Shown here: in pieces, positions 19,079 through 28,766 of the stretch | Layout of the letters: each line of letters begins with the position of its first letter | Numbering within the stretch: the stretch's first letter is position 1 | Origin: Lysinibacillus capsici | GTDB lineage: Bacteria > Bacillota > Bacilli > Bacillales_A > Planococcaceae | NCBI RefSeq assembly: GCF_003367505.1 | Contig: NZ_PXXX01000003.1 | Location: 42,350 to 106,349, forward strand | Direction of reading: 5' to 3' | Length of the DNA stretch: 64,000 nt | Notes under the pieces: model-generated | Seen by the model: only the letters and a program-made list of their open reading frames with translations | Databases searched by the model: none | What the model was told of the DNA's origin: nothing | Position numbers and translations under genes: made by a program

Positions 19079-20550
19079 ACTGTCTCCATAACCGCCAATC
19101 CTTTACGATCTACCTTACCATTTGGATTTAGTGGTAAAGCGTCCATATATTTAAACGTTTTCGGTATCATATAGGCAGGTAAGTACGCCGATAAAAGTGC
19201 CTTCAATTGCTTTGTCGTTTTGAAGGCTGCTCCTGTTAATGGCTCACGTAAAACAATATGGGCACTAAGAGAAATGATTTCCTTCTCTTTATAAACAGGT
19301 ACAACAACACAACTTGAAACAGGTGGCAGGTTATTGATTTGTTTTTCAATCTCTTCAATCTCTAAACGATAGCCATGTAATTTCACTTGGAAATCCTTAC
19401 GACCTGAAAAGAACAAATAACCATCCTGCTCATAGCCTATATCACCAGTTTGATAGATGCGATCGCCATCCACGATCGGGAAAGCCTTCGCTGTTAATTC
19501 AGGCGCTCCCAAATACCCTGCGCTAACGGTTGGCCCTGAAATAATAATTTCTCCATCTTCTGCTACAGAAACGTTTGGCTCCGTTATAGGGGCAATTGGT
19601 AATTGTTCGAAGTGTGCTGCTAGCTCTTTTGTTACTTTTACATAGGATACAGCGACGGTTGTTTCTGTAGGACCATATAAATTATAAATTGTTGCCTGTG
19701 GAAAACGAAGCATTAACTCGTTACATACCGCTATCGGTAAAACCTCTCCGCAAAATAAAAAAGTATCCAATGCAGGCATGAGTTTTTGATCCCATTCTTT
19801 GTTCATCAAACACATCTTGGCAAAGGAAGGTGTAGAAGTCCATACACGAGTATTTGACATCGCTAATGAATCAAACAATGCTTTTGGATTAGCAATTTCT
19901 TGCTGTGTAATCGCATAAAGCGTGTGTCCACCAACAAGAGCTGGGTAGAGATCCATAACAGATAAATCAAAGGAATAAGGTGCTTGATTTAAAAATACGC
20001 CGTCTTGCTGTAAAGGGAAGTGTTCCTGCATCCACCTAACAAAGTGTGTTAGATTACTAGCTGTTATTTGTACCCCTTTTGGTTGACCGGTTGAACCAGA
20101 AGTGTAAATAATATAATGGATATCCTCATCTCGAACCCATGTTGCGGATGATAGGATCACGTCCTTTGAGGAGGCATCCAGAATATCATGCACTGCCATA
20201 ACTGGCAGGTTCAACGGCATCTGTAATAGCTCTGTTGTCAATACTAAACCTGCTCCAGAAGCTTCTGTAATGAGCTGTAATCTTTCTGATGGTGTTGACG
20301 AATCAACAGGCACATATGGATGGCCAGCTTTTACAGCTCCGATAAACGCAACAATTTGTAGGGGGGACATATGTCCATAAATGACAATAGGCTGTTGTCT
20401 CCGCAACTTAAGCTTCATTAAATAATCGGCAAGACGATCCGATAAATGCCAAAGCTCACTATAAGTTAAGGAGGCATTGTGAGTCTGATAAGCAGTTTTT
20501 TGTGGCTGCTGGAGGGCCACACGTTCAATAGCTGCCAAAATACTTAACAT
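19075..20550 (-). CDS. dltA: D-alanine:D-alanyl carrier protein ligase DltA
   Basis: The 491-aa adenylating enzyme activates D-alanine with ATP and loads DltC. Core motifs are YIIYTSGSTGQPKG (phosphate loop), NLYGPTETTVA, YQTGDIGY, GRKDFQVKLHGYRLE and the catalytic lysine in PLNPNGKVDRKG. The ribosome site AAAGGAG precedes the ATG at 20548-20550. dltX lies 17 bases upstream in the same direction. Confidence 0.96.
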   Translation of the reverse strand: MLSILAAIERVALQQPQKTAYQTHNASLTYSELWHLSDRLADYLMKLKLRRQQPIVIYGHMSPLQIVAFIGAVKAGHPYVPVDSSTPSERLQLITEASGAGLVLTTELLQMPLNLPVMAVHDILDASSKDVILSSATWVRDEDIHYIIYTSGSTGQPKGVQITASNLTHFVRWMQEHFPLQQDGVFLNQAPYSFDLSVMDLYPALVGGHTLYAITQQEIANPKALFDSLAMSNTRVWTSTPSFAKMCLMNKEWDQKLMPALDTFLFCGEVLPIAVCNELMLRFPQATIYNLYGPTETTVAVSYVKVTKELAAHFEQLPIAPITEPNVSVAEDGEIIISGPTVSAGYLGAPELTAKAFPIVDGDRIYQTGDIGYEQDGYLFFSGRKDFQVKLHGYRLEIEEIEKQINNLPPVSSCVVVPVYKEKEIISLSAHIVLREPLTGAAFKTTKQLKALLSAYLPAYMIPKTFKYMDALPLNPNGKVDRKGLAVMETV

Positions 20551-20567
20551 ATTTTAATCTCCTTTAT

Positions 20568-20705
20568 TTAAAATTCCGTATATATAAATGGTCCAGCGTT
20601 CATATCATGGAAGCCATGTATAAGAAACAACAGTACCAAAACAATCAAATAAAACAACGTGAAGCCAATAAAGCGTAGATACTCATTATTTTTGATGGAT
20701 TGCAT
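20568..20705 (-). CDS. dltX: DltX, small membrane protein of the dlt operon
   Basis: A 45-codon minus-strand frame starts at ATG 20703-20705 after GGAGGTGG and ends at 20568. It has a charged start, one membrane helix (about residues 12-30) and the C-terminus GPFIYTEF, the hallmark of DltX (D-Ala-teichoic acid biosynthesis protein). It is the first gene of the operon and is too short for ordinary ORF screens. In the family the C-terminal peptide takes part in D-alanyl transfer with DltB and DltD. Confidence 0.92.
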   Translation of the reverse strand: MQSIKNNEYLRFIGFTLFYLIVLVLLFLIHGFHDMNAGPFIYTEF

Positions 20706-20929
20706 TTGTCCACCTCCAATGAAAAAAAGTATAGGATTAAACTTTCAAAAAATAGTAATTTACTAGTTAAAAATCCTTACCTTATGTTTTTAACACTGAT
20801 TTGACGGAATGTGGAGAAAAATGTTGCTGAATTAAGATGAATTCAGTAAATCATAAGATTAATTTAAGGTAAATTTAAGGTTTTGGGGGGATACGTAGAG
20901 TTTACAAATTATTGGCTGGTTTACTTATG
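20706..20929. other. Leader region of the dlt operon
   Basis: This AT-rich 224-bp stretch must hold the dlt promoter on the minus strand. I found only weak candidate boxes and no convincing -35/-10 pair. No gene is visible. Confidence 0.4.
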
Positions 20930-20976
20930 TAAAAAAAGCACGAACATAAGGGAATAATCTCAACTTATGTTCGCGC
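20930..20976 (-). terminator. Terminator of the alkaline phosphatase gene
   Basis: CGAACATAAG (20941-20950) and CTTATGTTCG (20964-20973) form a 10-bp stem that extends with G-C pairs; on the minus strand a T-run (complement of 20930-20936) follows. It is 9 bases after the stop codon. Confidence 0.85.
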
Positions 20977-20984
20977 TATTATTT

Positions 20985-22631
20985 TTATTTCACTTCATTA
21001 ATAACTTTTTTAGATATATAAAATTCAGAGCCATTGTAGACATTGATTGTATCAAATGTATGAGTCTTTGCCGTGTTTGTTGAAGTTTGTTCATAGATCA
21101 TCGTGTTTTTATTGACTGGAATTTTCACTGTAACATCTGCTTTTTGTGCAATAAATGTTGGGTTTTCTTTATTCGATAAGTCAATTTTTGTTGTAAATCC
21201 TTTTTCCGTAAATGCCTTCGTTGCAGGCACATATAATTCATTTGTTAATGTGTTTAAGTCAAAGCCCATAAAGCGTGCCATTGTATGGGCTAAATCAGTG
21301 TTTTCTACTAATCCTGTCAATTTAGAAGGACCAAATGAATATAAGAATACATCTTCACCCGTATGGCCACCTGTTGTATAACCAATGTTTGCACGATTGG
21401 CTAGCATTTTTACCATTTCATTGCCTAAGTCTTTAGCAGACTGTAATGTTTTAAGCTCGTCCTCCGTTAATGAATCTAAGCCATAAAGAGCAGCGACCTC
21501 AACTAAATTCGAGCGATCTTCTTTTAGTTGGCTTAAAGCTCCTTCAATGGTCATTGTAGCTTTTTTTAACGGGTCGATGTACGCAGAGACTGGAATGCTG
21601 GAATAGGTACTAGTTGTATTAGCGTTCCCCATCGTAATGCCACTATTTCCATGATCAGTTACTGCGATGACTAAAGTATTACCATCTTCCTTCGCAAAAT
21701 CAACCGCTTCTTTCACTGCATCATCGAATGATAAAATATCGCTAATGATACCAATAGTATCGTTGGCATGTGCAGCCCAGTCAACCTTACTACCTTCTAC
21801 AAAGAGGAAGAAGCCATCCTCATCCTTTTTCAGCGTATTGATTGCTTTATTTGTCATTTCAGCAAGTGTAGGCTCAGATGCTCTTGTTTTAGCACGATCT
21901 AAATCATAAGCAAGTGCACTTGGCGCAAAGCTTCCCCAAATTTTTGAGGATTGACTGTTAAATAGCTCATCGCGCGTTTTAACGAGATCATAGTTTTTTT
22001 CATTCAAAACTTTGATTAAATCCTCGCCATCTTGACGAGCGTTTTTCGATGTGCCTGGTGATAGTGATTCCAGTCCACCACCTAAGACAACATCAATATT
22101 TTGATAAACCTGCTGCTCTGCTATATCCCCATATTGACTTCTATTGTTGACATGTGCAGAAAAACCAGCTGGTGTAGCATGTTGAATTTCGGAAGTAGAA
22201 ATTAATCCAGTAGCCTTACCTTGCAGTTTAGCTCCTTCTAGCACATTGGCTACAGGTCGGAAGGCATCTTCCTTAGCGATTTGCGTTAATCCAGGGGAGT
22301 TGATCACAGAGGGCAGCACACCTATATATTTATCGTTCGATTTATGCCCAGTTGCTAATGCTGTCGCAGCAGGCGCGGAATCGGTAATGGCAGATTCAGC
22401 AGAATATGTGCGCATAGCACCCGATAAAATTTCATCCATTGCTAGGCTTTCACCTTTATACCAGCGAGAAAGGGTGACAGCATTATTACTGCTACCATCC
22501 ATCACAAGCATAATGACATTTGTCGGTTTCTTTACTTCGGCTGCATGTACCTCTTGCTGTGGGATACTAACTGCGGATAAAGTCACTGCACTTGCTAAGA
22601 ACAATGAAGTCCATTTTTTTGCGTATTTCAT
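20985..22631 (-). CDS. Secreted alkaline phosphatase
   Basis: The 548-aa protein has a signal peptide (about 1-30, ending VHAAE) and the alkaline phosphatase fold: metal ligand region NVIMLVMDGSSNN, the active-site serine in TDSAPAATALATGHKS, KVDWAAHAND, TDHGNSG and the late TTGGHTGED histidine. It frees phosphate from organic esters outside the cell. The start ATG follows AAAGGAGG. A PhoP-type repeat box upstream implies induction by phosphate starvation. Confidence 0.93.
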   Translation of the reverse strand: MKYAKKWTSLFLASAVTLSAVSIPQQEVHAAEVKKPTNVIMLVMDGSSNNAVTLSRWYKGESLAMDEILSGAMRTYSAESAITDSAPAATALATGHKSNDKYIGVLPSVINSPGLTQIAKEDAFRPVANVLEGAKLQGKATGLISTSEIQHATPAGFSAHVNNRSQYGDIAEQQVYQNIDVVLGGGLESLSPGTSKNARQDGEDLIKVLNEKNYDLVKTRDELFNSQSSKIWGSFAPSALAYDLDRAKTRASEPTLAEMTNKAINTLKKDEDGFFLFVEGSKVDWAAHANDTIGIISDILSFDDAVKEAVDFAKEDGNTLVIAVTDHGNSGITMGNANTTSTYSSIPVSAYIDPLKKATMTIEGALSQLKEDRSNLVEVAALYGLDSLTEDELKTLQSAKDLGNEMVKMLANRANIGYTTGGHTGEDVFLYSFGPSKLTGLVENTDLAHTMARFMGFDLNTLTNELYVPATKAFTEKGFTTKIDLSNKENPTFIAQKADVTVKIPVNKNTMIYEQTSTNTAKTHTFDTINVYNGSEFYISKKVINEVK

Positions 22632-22658
22632 GATTTTCCTCCTTTAGGTGAATTCAAT

Positions 22659-22705
22659 TGTAAGTGTAAAGGAATGGTGTAAAGCTAGCGTTAAAGGTTT
22701 GTTAA
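22659..22705 (-). promoter_or_regulatory. PhoP (Pho box) binding repeats upstream of the alkaline phosphatase
   Basis: On the minus strand TTAACA, TTAACG and TTTACA start exactly 11 bp apart (plus-strand 22700-22705, 22689-22694, 22678-22683), with further TTTACA (22665-22670) and CTTACA (22659-22664) copies. TT(A/T/C)ACA repeats at 11-bp spacing are the Bacillus PhoP box. They lie 28-75 bp before the start codon. Confidence 0.8.
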
Positions 22706-22741
22706 TGGAATATGGTAATTATGTAAATATTGGGGAAGGAA

Positions 22742-22770
22742 AGAATCTGTGTAAAAGTCACACAGATTCT
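22742..22770 (-). terminator. Terminator of the transglutaminase-like lipoprotein gene
   Basis: AGAATCTGTGT (22742-22752) and ACACAGATTCT (22760-22770) form an 11-bp stem with a 7-nt loop; the minus-strand side continues TTCC after TTCT. Confidence 0.7.
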
Positions 22771-22779
22771 TTTGGGGCA

Positions 22780-24027
22780 TTACAAATTTTCCTGATGTTG
22801 TGCGCCATCAATTGTTTCATAATATAAAATGTCTTCTTCAATGTACAAGTTGAGGACTTCATCTTCAAATAAGACTTCTTCGGAGCCGTCCTGGACATTA
22901 ATTTTTGTTAAATAACCGGCATTGTCATAGTCACTGCAATAAATGAAATCATCATAAGTAGCTAAATAATAGCATGCCGTTTCTGTAATTTGATTGTTTT
23001 CATTTGTGTCTAAATTATAGGAATAGACCATATTATCATTGATACTATTATAATAAATCACATCATCCACAGTATTGGCATACCACATATCATGCATAAA
23101 ATCATAATTGTTATTTGTAGCAGTAAAATAATTTTCATTTACCCATAAATGATCTTGGCTTAGTTTTTCATCACTGACTAAAAAGTATTCATAGGAAATC
23201 GCATAAGGCTCCGCTGAATCCACATCATTCCACGTTGTATCAAGATGATACCAATTGCCATCGATACTGACTAAATTCCAAGCATGCAGCTGATCCTCAC
23301 TATAGCCATATACGTATTTAGCTTCTACATCCGATGCTAATAGTAGGCGATAAGCTAGTAGAGCATAGGCTTGACATACCGCAGTTTCCTCGTCTATCAG
23401 CTCAAAAACCGTTTGTCCCTCAGTAGAGCCTTGTTCTGTATAAGTGGCTAACTGTACGACCGTATCATTAATGATTTTAGCACGTTCAAAATCTGTCATA
23501 TCTGTCGTAATATACTGGTCAGCAAAAGCCTCTACATATTGATCGACCTTTTGCTCCTTTTTGGCATCTGTTAAGTAATCAATCGACAACTCTACCAAAT
23601 AGCCATCCTCGGTTTCCCAAGCCGTCCATTCATAAGTAAGAAAATAACCAGCTGTATAGGGATCAACGAAAGAAAGCAGGCTATTTAAGTCATTCAGCTG
23701 CACCTCAAAATCTTCGAAGTGTAGCTTCCCGGTATAAGGGACTTCAAAGTGCTGTTCAAACTTTGCTACTTGTTTTTCGACTTTTTTAGTGAATTGTAGT
23801 AAGGCAGGATCATCCTTAAATAATGAGGTTGAAAAAAGATCATTAGGTGAAAAAGAGGCAGATAACGCTTTACTTTCTGGCTTCTTCATATCATTCTCTG
23901 TTTCTTCTGCTAAGGTCGTAGTTGTTACATCCTCTTCCTCAAGAAGTAGGTCAATGGCCTTTGAGCATGCAGTAAGAAACGGAATCATGCAGCATAGCAC
24001 AAGCAGCGCTGCTATTTTTTTATTCAT
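22780..24027 (-). CDS. Lipoprotein with transglutaminase-like domain
   Basis: The 415-aa protein begins with a lipoprotein signal ending LTAC|S (Cys about residue 21), so it is anchored outside the membrane. A transglutaminase-like cysteine protease fold is visible: Cys in ETAVCQAYALLAYRLL, His in DQLHAWNLVSIDGNWYHLDTTWND with the Asp. The C-terminal part (about 300-415) is Tyr/Asn/Asp-rich and may form beta-propeller-like repeats (DDVIYYNSINDN, DDFIYCSDYDN). ATG 24025-24027 follows GGAGGGTGGG; the longer frame from 24042 runs through the ribosome site. Substrate unknown. Confidence 0.82.
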   Translation of the reverse strand: MNKKIAALLVLCCMIPFLTACSKAIDLLLEEEDVTTTTLAEETENDMKKPESKALSASFSPNDLFSTSLFKDDPALLQFTKKVEKQVAKFEQHFEVPYTGKLHFEDFEVQLNDLNSLLSFVDPYTAGYFLTYEWTAWETEDGYLVELSIDYLTDAKKEQKVDQYVEAFADQYITTDMTDFERAKIINDTVVQLATYTEQGSTEGQTVFELIDEETAVCQAYALLAYRLLLASDVEAKYVYGYSEDQLHAWNLVSIDGNWYHLDTTWNDVDSAEPYAISYEYFLVSDEKLSQDHLWVNENYFTATNNNYDFMHDMWYANTVDDVIYYNSINDNMVYSYNLDTNENNQITETACYYLATYDDFIYCSDYDNAGYLTKINVQDGSEEVLFEDEVLNLYIEEDILYYETIDGAQHQENL

Positions 24028-24162
24028 TTTCCCACCCTCCAAAAAAATTCATTTTTGCCATTATAGTTTAATTTATAGGGAGTGACATCCACAAATAGTA
24101 GCATAAGTCGACAAGGATGGAAGCATGAGGCGGAAAATTTCCAGCAAAACATAAAGCGAAGT

Positions 24163-24191
24163 TTGTCATCGTAACCTTTTTTTGTTATAAT
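24163..24191 (+). promoter_or_regulatory. Sigma-A promoter of secG
   Basis: TTGTCA (24163-24168) and TATAAT (24186-24191) are separated by 17 bases. Confidence 0.85.
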
Positions 24192-24232
24192 GTAGTCTGT
24201 TGTGATGTTTCAAAGTTCGGGAGGTGCAGTAA

Positions 24233-24460
24233 ATGCATACAGTAGTATTAGTTTCATTAGTTATCGTATCATTAGCGTTAATCGTTGTGGTATTACTTCA
24301 ATCTAGTAAAAGTGCAGGCTTATCAGGTGCCATCTCGGGTGGAGCTGAGCAACTATTTGGAAAGCAAAAAGCACGTGGTATGGATTTAATCCTTCACCGT
24401 GCAACAATTGTGTTAGCTATAGTGTTCTTTTTATTAGCAATCGCTATTACAAAAATCTAA
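24233..24460 (+). CDS. secG: Preprotein translocase subunit SecG
   Basis: The 75-aa protein has two membrane helices (about 3-21 and 53-73) linked by the conserved loop [26 protein letters not shown]. SecG assists SecYEG protein export. The start follows GGGAGGTGC. The neighbours est-rnr-smpB-ssrA are the usual Bacillus order. A terminator follows it. Confidence 0.95.
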   Translation: MHTVVLVSLVIVSLALIVVVLLQSSKSAGLSGAISGGAEQLFGKQKARGMDLILHRATIVLAIVFFLLAIAITKI

Positions 24461-24475
24461 TAGTTGAAGATATAT

Positions 24476-24507
24476 CGCCTAACCGAATTGGTTGGGCGTT
24501 TTCTTTT
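24476..24507 (+). terminator. Terminator after secG
   Basis: CGCCTAACC (24476-24484) and GGTTGGGCG (24490-24498) form a 9-bp stem with one wobble and a 5-nt loop, followed by TTTTCTTTT. Confidence 0.85.
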
Positions 24508-24648
24508 ATCATTGTTAAATGGTAAATTCTCTCTCTGGAGTAATAAATGAATGGTAATGCAATAACCAATGTCATCCGCTGGGCATCATTGAGATGACGA
24601 GAATGGGTATAGTATGTATAAGTGTTTTAGAATGAAGGAGTGCTTACA

Positions 24649-25395
24649 GTGAACAAATCATTATCACAGCCATTTTTCTTTCAGGCAGGACCACGTGCTG
24701 TTTTATTATTACACGGCTTCACAGGAAGCTCTGCAGACGTACGAATGCTTGGTAGATTTTTAGAGAAAAAAGGGTATACTACATTAGCACCTCACTATAA
24801 AGGTCACGGTGTGGAACCAGAAGAACTAATCACAACAGGTCCAGCAGACTGGTGGCAGGATGTTATTGCCGCCTACAAACAGTTACAGGATGCTGGCTAT
24901 CAGGAAATAGCCGTTGCTGGCCTTTCATTAGGCGGTGTTATGGCATTAAACGTTGCATTAAATAATCCTGTTAAAGGAATTGTGACAATGTGTGCCCCTA
25001 TGACAATGCGTACAACCGACGTTATGTTTGAGGGTGTCTTGAAATATGCAAGGGACTATAAAAAGTTCCAAGGGAAACAGGAAGAGCAAATTGAAGCTGA
25101 AGTTGCAAGCATTGCTGACAAAGGCATGCCATCTCTACAGCAGCTACGAGAATTTATAGCTCGCACTCGTCAAGAAATTGACATGATTTACGCGCCTATT
25201 TTCGTCGTACAAGCTACAAATGATGAAGTAATAGAGACAGAATCTGCCAACATTATATATAATCAAACTGAGTCACTTGAAAAGCACATCAAGTGGTATG
25301 AAAACTCAAAACATGTTATTACATTAGATCAAGAAAAAGATCAATTACATGAGGACATTTATCGCTTTTTAGAAAGCCTAAATTGGGCACAATAA
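24649..25395 (+). CDS. est: Carboxylesterase (Est30 family)
   Basis: The 248-aa alpha/beta hydrolase has [10 protein letters not shown] near the N-terminus (oxyanion hole), Ser93 in GLSLGG, an Asp in ATNDEV and a His in SKHVITLD. It resembles the Geobacillus carboxylesterase Est30 in length and motifs and cleaves short-chain esters; natural substrate unknown. GTG 24649 is 8 bases from AAGGAG and is preferred over GTG 24640, whose G lies in the ribosome site. It precedes rnr by 37 bases. Confidence 0.92.
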   Translation: MNKSLSQPFFFQAGPRAVLLLHGFTGSSADVRMLGRFLEKKGYTTLAPHYKGHGVEPEELITTGPADWWQDVIAAYKQLQDAGYQEIAVAGLSLGGVMALNVALNNPVKGIVTMCAPMTMRTTDVMFEGVLKYARDYKKFQGKQEEQIEAEVASIADKGMPSLQQLREFIARTRQEIDMIYAPIFVVQATNDEVIETESANIIYNQTESLEKHIKWYENSKHVITLDQEKDQLHEDIYRFLESLNWAQ

Positions 25396-25432
25396 TTATA
25401 AATAGGATTTTCTCATGAAGGAGGGAATATGT

Positions 25433-27904
25433 ATGAAAGATCAAAAAGATACACTACAAAGTCGTTTACTCGATTTTTTCAGCAAAGATGATTATAAACC
25501 ACTAACCGTCGGTGAAATCGAGGATGAATTCGGCTTTGAGGATGCGGAGGAGTTCAAGGAGCTTGTGAAAACACTTGTCCGCATGGAAGGGCAAGGCTTA
25601 GTTGTACGCTCTCGCTCCAATCGCTATGGCCTACCAGAGCGTATGAATTTGCTAAGAGGTAAATTTATCGGACATGCGAAGGGCTTTGGCTTCGTGACAC
25701 CTGATGTCGAGGGCATGGATGATGTGTTCATTCCGCCGCATGAAATTAACGGTGCCATTAACGGAGACATCGTTCTGATTCGTGTTTTAAAGGAATCATT
25801 TGGTGATCGACGTGAGGGTACGGTTACAAAGGTCGTTGAGCGCGGTCAAACAAGCTTTGTCGGCACATTTCAGGCTAACCGTGGCTTCGGCTTTGTTGTC
25901 CTAGACGATAAAAAGCTACCAATGGATATCTTTATTGCCAAAGGAGATACATTAGGAGCTGTCGATGGACATAAGGTTGTTGTTGAGGTAGCAACATGGC
26001 CAGAGGATTTAAAATCCGCTACAGGCTATATTACAAAAATTTTAGGGCATAAAAATGATCCAGGTGTGGACATTTTATCCATTTTATATAAGCATGACAT
26101 TCCACCTGAATTCCCAGATGAAGTCATTGCTGCTGCACAGCGTGTACCAGATGAAATTACCGAGGCCGATTTAGTAGGTCGTCGTGATTTACGTCATGAA
26201 ACGATTGTGACAATTGATGGGGCAGATGCAAAGGATTTAGATGATGCAGTAACCGTAACGAAAAATGTAGATGGTACGTATAAGCTTGGCGTACATATTG
26301 CAGACGTAAGTTATTATGTAACGCAAGGCTCAGTCATTGACATTGAAGCTTACGATCGTGCGACAAGTGTTTATTTAACAGACCGTGTCATTCCAATGAT
26401 TCCACATCGTTTATCAAACGGCATTTGTTCATTAAATCCACAGGTTGACCGTTTAACACTATCCTGTGAAATGATTATTGATGCGAATGGTAATGTGGTT
26501 GCACACGAAATTTTCCAAAGTGTCATTAAAACGACTGAGCGTATGACGTATAAGGACGTTTACAAGATTTTAGAGGAGCAGGATGAGGCATTAATTAAAC
26601 GCTATGAGCCACTTGTTCCAATGTTTAAAAACATGGCTGAGCTATCTGGTATTTTACGCCGTAAACGCGAAATGCGAGGAGCTATTGACTTTGACTTCAA
26701 AGAATCCAAGGTGATCGTAAACGAAGAAGGATGGCCCGTTGATATTGAATTACGTGAACGAACAGTAGCGGAGAAATTAATTGAAGATTTCATGCTAGCT
26801 GCCAATGAAACAGTGGCAGAGCACTTCCACTGGATGAATGTACCGTTTCTATACCGTATTCACGAAGATCCAAAGCCTGAAAAGCTTCAACGCTTCTTTG
26901 AATTTGTCACGAATTTCGGGATTTTAATTAAAGGTACTGGTAATACCGTTCATCCTAAGGCATTACAGGATGTTTTGAAGGCAATTGAAGGTATGCCAGA
27001 GGAGCCTGTTATCTCAACGATGCTCCTACGTTCAATGCAGCAGGCGAAGTACTACCCAGAAAGTCTTGGACACTTTGGCTTATCAACGGATTTCTATACA
27101 CACTTCACATCACCAATTCGTCGTTATCCTGACTTAGTTGTACACCGTTTAATTCGTACGTATTTAATTAACAAGGATACATCGAGAGAAACCATTGCAC
27201 AGTGGAGTATGGCAATGGATGAAATTGCTGACCACACATCTGAGCGTGAACGTCGTGCTGTTGATGCAGAACGTGATACAGACGCACTGAAAAAAGCACA
27301 ATATATGTCCGACAAAATTGGCGAAGAATTCGAAGGAATTGTTTCATCCATTACAAACTTCGGTATTTTCGTGGAGCTACCAAACACCATCGAAGGACTT
27401 GTCCATATTAGTAATATGACTGATGATTACTACCGCTTCGATGATCGTCAAATGATTATGATCGGGGAACGAACAAATCGCCAATTCCGTATTGGGGATG
27501 AAGTGACAGTTCGTGTGGCAAATGTCATTATTGAGGAGTCATCCATTGACTTTGAAATCGTTGGAATGGTAACTTCATATGGACGAACACGCAAAGCAGC
27601 ACCAACTGTTATTCATGCACGTAAAAATTACAGCGATAACAAAGGTGGACGCAGTCGCCGAAGCACACGCAATGATGAGGAAAAAGGCGGACGTGGTGGC
27701 AATCGTAGAGGCGGCCGTCAAGAGGATGATCGTGGAACTCGTAGCTCATCAAAGCAAGGTGAACGACGCGAAAGTGACCGTGATCCACGTGGACGCCGCA
27801 AAGATGACTCAAGCCCAGGTCCAAAAAAACGCGTGAAGCAAAAGCAAAAGTTCTATGAGGGCATTGCCAAAAAAGGCAAAAAGAAAAAAACAAAACGTAA
27901 ATAA
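25433..27904 (+). CDS. rnr: Ribonuclease R
   Basis: The 823-aa 3'-5' exoribonuclease has an N-terminal helix-turn-helix, cold-shock domains ([23 protein letters not shown]), the RNB catalytic domain with acidic cluster [14 protein letters not shown], and an S1 domain ([31 protein letters not shown]). The tail (about residues 730-823) is unusually long, Arg/Lys/Gly-rich and disordered. RNase R degrades structured RNA and works with SmpB-tmRNA. ATG 25433 is 7 bases after AAGGAGGG; an in-frame ATG at 25415 overlaps that site. Confidence 0.96.
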   Translation: MKDQKDTLQSRLLDFFSKDDYKPLTVGEIEDEFGFEDAEEFKELVKTLVRMEGQGLVVRSRSNRYGLPERMNLLRGKFIGHAKGFGFVTPDVEGMDDVFIPPHEINGAINGDIVLIRVLKESFGDRREGTVTKVVERGQTSFVGTFQANRGFGFVVLDDKKLPMDIFIAKGDTLGAVDGHKVVVEVATWPEDLKSATGYITKILGHKNDPGVDILSILYKHDIPPEFPDEVIAAAQRVPDEITEADLVGRRDLRHETIVTIDGADAKDLDDAVTVTKNVDGTYKLGVHIADVSYYVTQGSVIDIEAYDRATSVYLTDRVIPMIPHRLSNGICSLNPQVDRLTLSCEMIIDANGNVVAHEIFQSVIKTTERMTYKDVYKILEEQDEALIKRYEPLVPMFKNMAELSGILRRKREMRGAIDFDFKESKVIVNEEGWPVDIELRERTVAEKLIEDFMLAANETVAEHFHWMNVPFLYRIHEDPKPEKLQRFFEFVTNFGILIKGTGNTVHPKALQDVLKAIEGMPEEPVISTMLLRSMQQAKYYPESLGHFGLSTDFYTHFTSPIRRYPDLVVHRLIRTYLINKDTSRETIAQWSMAMDEIADHTSERERRAVDAERDTDALKKAQYMSDKIGEEFEGIVSSITNFGIFVELPNTIEGLVHISNMTDDYYRFDDRQMIMIGERTNRQFRIGDEVTVRVANVIIEESSIDFEIVGMVTSYGRTRKAAPTVIHARKNYSDNKGGRSRRSTRNDEEKGGRGGNRRGGRQEDDRGTRSSSKQGERRESDRDPRGRRKDDSSPGPKKRVKQKQKFYEGIAKKGKKKKTKRK

Positions 27905-27907
27905 GCC

Positions 27908-27944
27908 TAAGCGAAAGTATCCATTGAAAGGGTGCTTTCGCTTA
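27908..27944 (+). promoter_or_regulatory. RNA hairpin between rnr and smpB
   Basis: TAAGCGAAAG (27908-27917) and CTTTCGCTTA (27935-27944) form a 10-bp stem. There is no proper T-run, so it may be a partial terminator or mRNA-stabilising hairpin. Confidence 0.5.
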
Positions 27945-27975
27945 AGCTCAACCTTTTAAGTAGAGGGTGAAAGAT

Positions 27976-28443
27976 ATGGCAAAAGGTTCTGGTAAAGTAT
28001 TAGCACAAAACAAAAAAGCAGGCCACGACTACTTCATCGAAGAAACAATCGAAGCAGGCATGGTCCTAACAGGTACAGAAATCAAATCCATCCGTGCAGG
28101 CAAAGTTCAACTGAAAGACTCCTTTGTCCGCGTCCGCAATGGCGAAGCATGGATCAACAATATGCACGTTAGCGCCTTTGAACAAGGCAACCGCTTCAAT
28201 CACGATCCACTACGCACCCGCAAGCTGCTGCTCCACAAAAAGCAAATCGGCGAGCTAGTCGGTGCCGTAAAACGTGACGGCTACACAATCGTTCCACTGA
28301 AAATGTACATCAAGGATGGCTACGCCAAGCTCCTAATCGGCATTGGTAAAGGGAAAAAAGATTACGACAAGCGTAGCGACATGCGCAAAAAAGAAGCCAA
28401 ACGCGAGATGGAACGTGCCTTCAAAGCAAAAAATCAATATTAA
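27976..28443 (+). CDS. smpB: SsrA-binding protein SmpB
   Basis: The 155-aa protein binds tmRNA and stalled ribosomes for trans-translation. Motifs [57 protein letters not shown] and the basic tail [24 protein letters not shown] are typical. ATG 27976 is chosen over GTG 27967, as the latter overlaps the GAGGGTGA ribosome site. It lies 323 bases before its RNA partner ssrA. Its codons look somewhat richer in C/G than the neighbours. Confidence 0.96.
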   Translation: MAKGSGKVLAQNKKAGHDYFIEETIEAGMVLTGTEIKSIRAGKVQLKDSFVRVRNGEAWINNMHVSAFEQGNRFNHDPLRTRKLLLHKKQIGELVGAVKRDGYTIVPLKMYIKDGYAKLLIGIGKGKKDYDKRSDMRKKEAKREMERAFKAKNQY

Positions 28444-28457
28444 TAGATTTAGAGAAA

Positions 28458-28485
28458 GCTCACTGCGGATAGCGGTGAGTTTTTT
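28458..28485 (+). terminator. Terminator after smpB
   Basis: GCTCACTGC (28458-28466) and GCGGTGAGT (28472-28480) form a 9-bp stem with wobble pairs and a 5-nt loop, followed by TTTTT. Confidence 0.8.
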
Positions 28486-28510
28486 CGTTGTTGGGTGGGG
28501 CGAGCGAGTT

Positions 28511-28594
28511 TGGCGGATAGAATGGCGAAAGTGACGGATAGAGGTTGAAAAGTGGTGGATAGCAGACTTAATCTGGCGGATAGTATTTATAGCG
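28511..28594. repeat. Four tandem 21-bp repeats upstream of ssrA
   Basis: TGGCGGATAG, TGACGGATAG, TGGTGGATAG and TGGCGGATAG begin at 28511, 28532, 28553 and 28574, exactly 21 bp apart; the other half of each unit is less conserved (often GAAAAG-like). A degenerate copy may lie at 28490. The array ends 30 bp before the ssrA -35 box. Confidence 0.8.
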
Positions 28595-28624
28595 AAGCCA
28601 ATTTTTTCTATTAAAGCGGTACAC

Positions 28625-28653
28625 TTGAACTCTCTCTCATTTTGTTTTATAAT
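28625..28653 (+). promoter_or_regulatory. Sigma-A promoter of ssrA
   Basis: TTGAAC (28625-28630) and TATAAT (28648-28653) are 17 bases apart. Transcription would start near 28660, leaving a roughly 105-nt leader that is removed by processing. Confidence 0.85.
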
Positions 28654-28766
28654 ATGTATTACTGATTGCCAGATTTCATGGAAGCGTACTTTTAAGCTCC
28701 CACCGTACTAGAAGCAATTCTAGCTCTTTGTTTGAACGAGGCCAAGCCGCTTCGCTTCATATTCAA

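Noticed and set aside
20985..22647. Plus-strand frames across the alkaline phosphatase gene (for example 22246-22647)
   Set aside because: They are antisense shadows with no ribosome site; the minus-strand protein has complete family motifs.
28511..28594. CRISPR-like repeats before ssrA
   Set aside because: The period is 21 bp with only about 10 conserved bases, so there are no repeat-spacer units.
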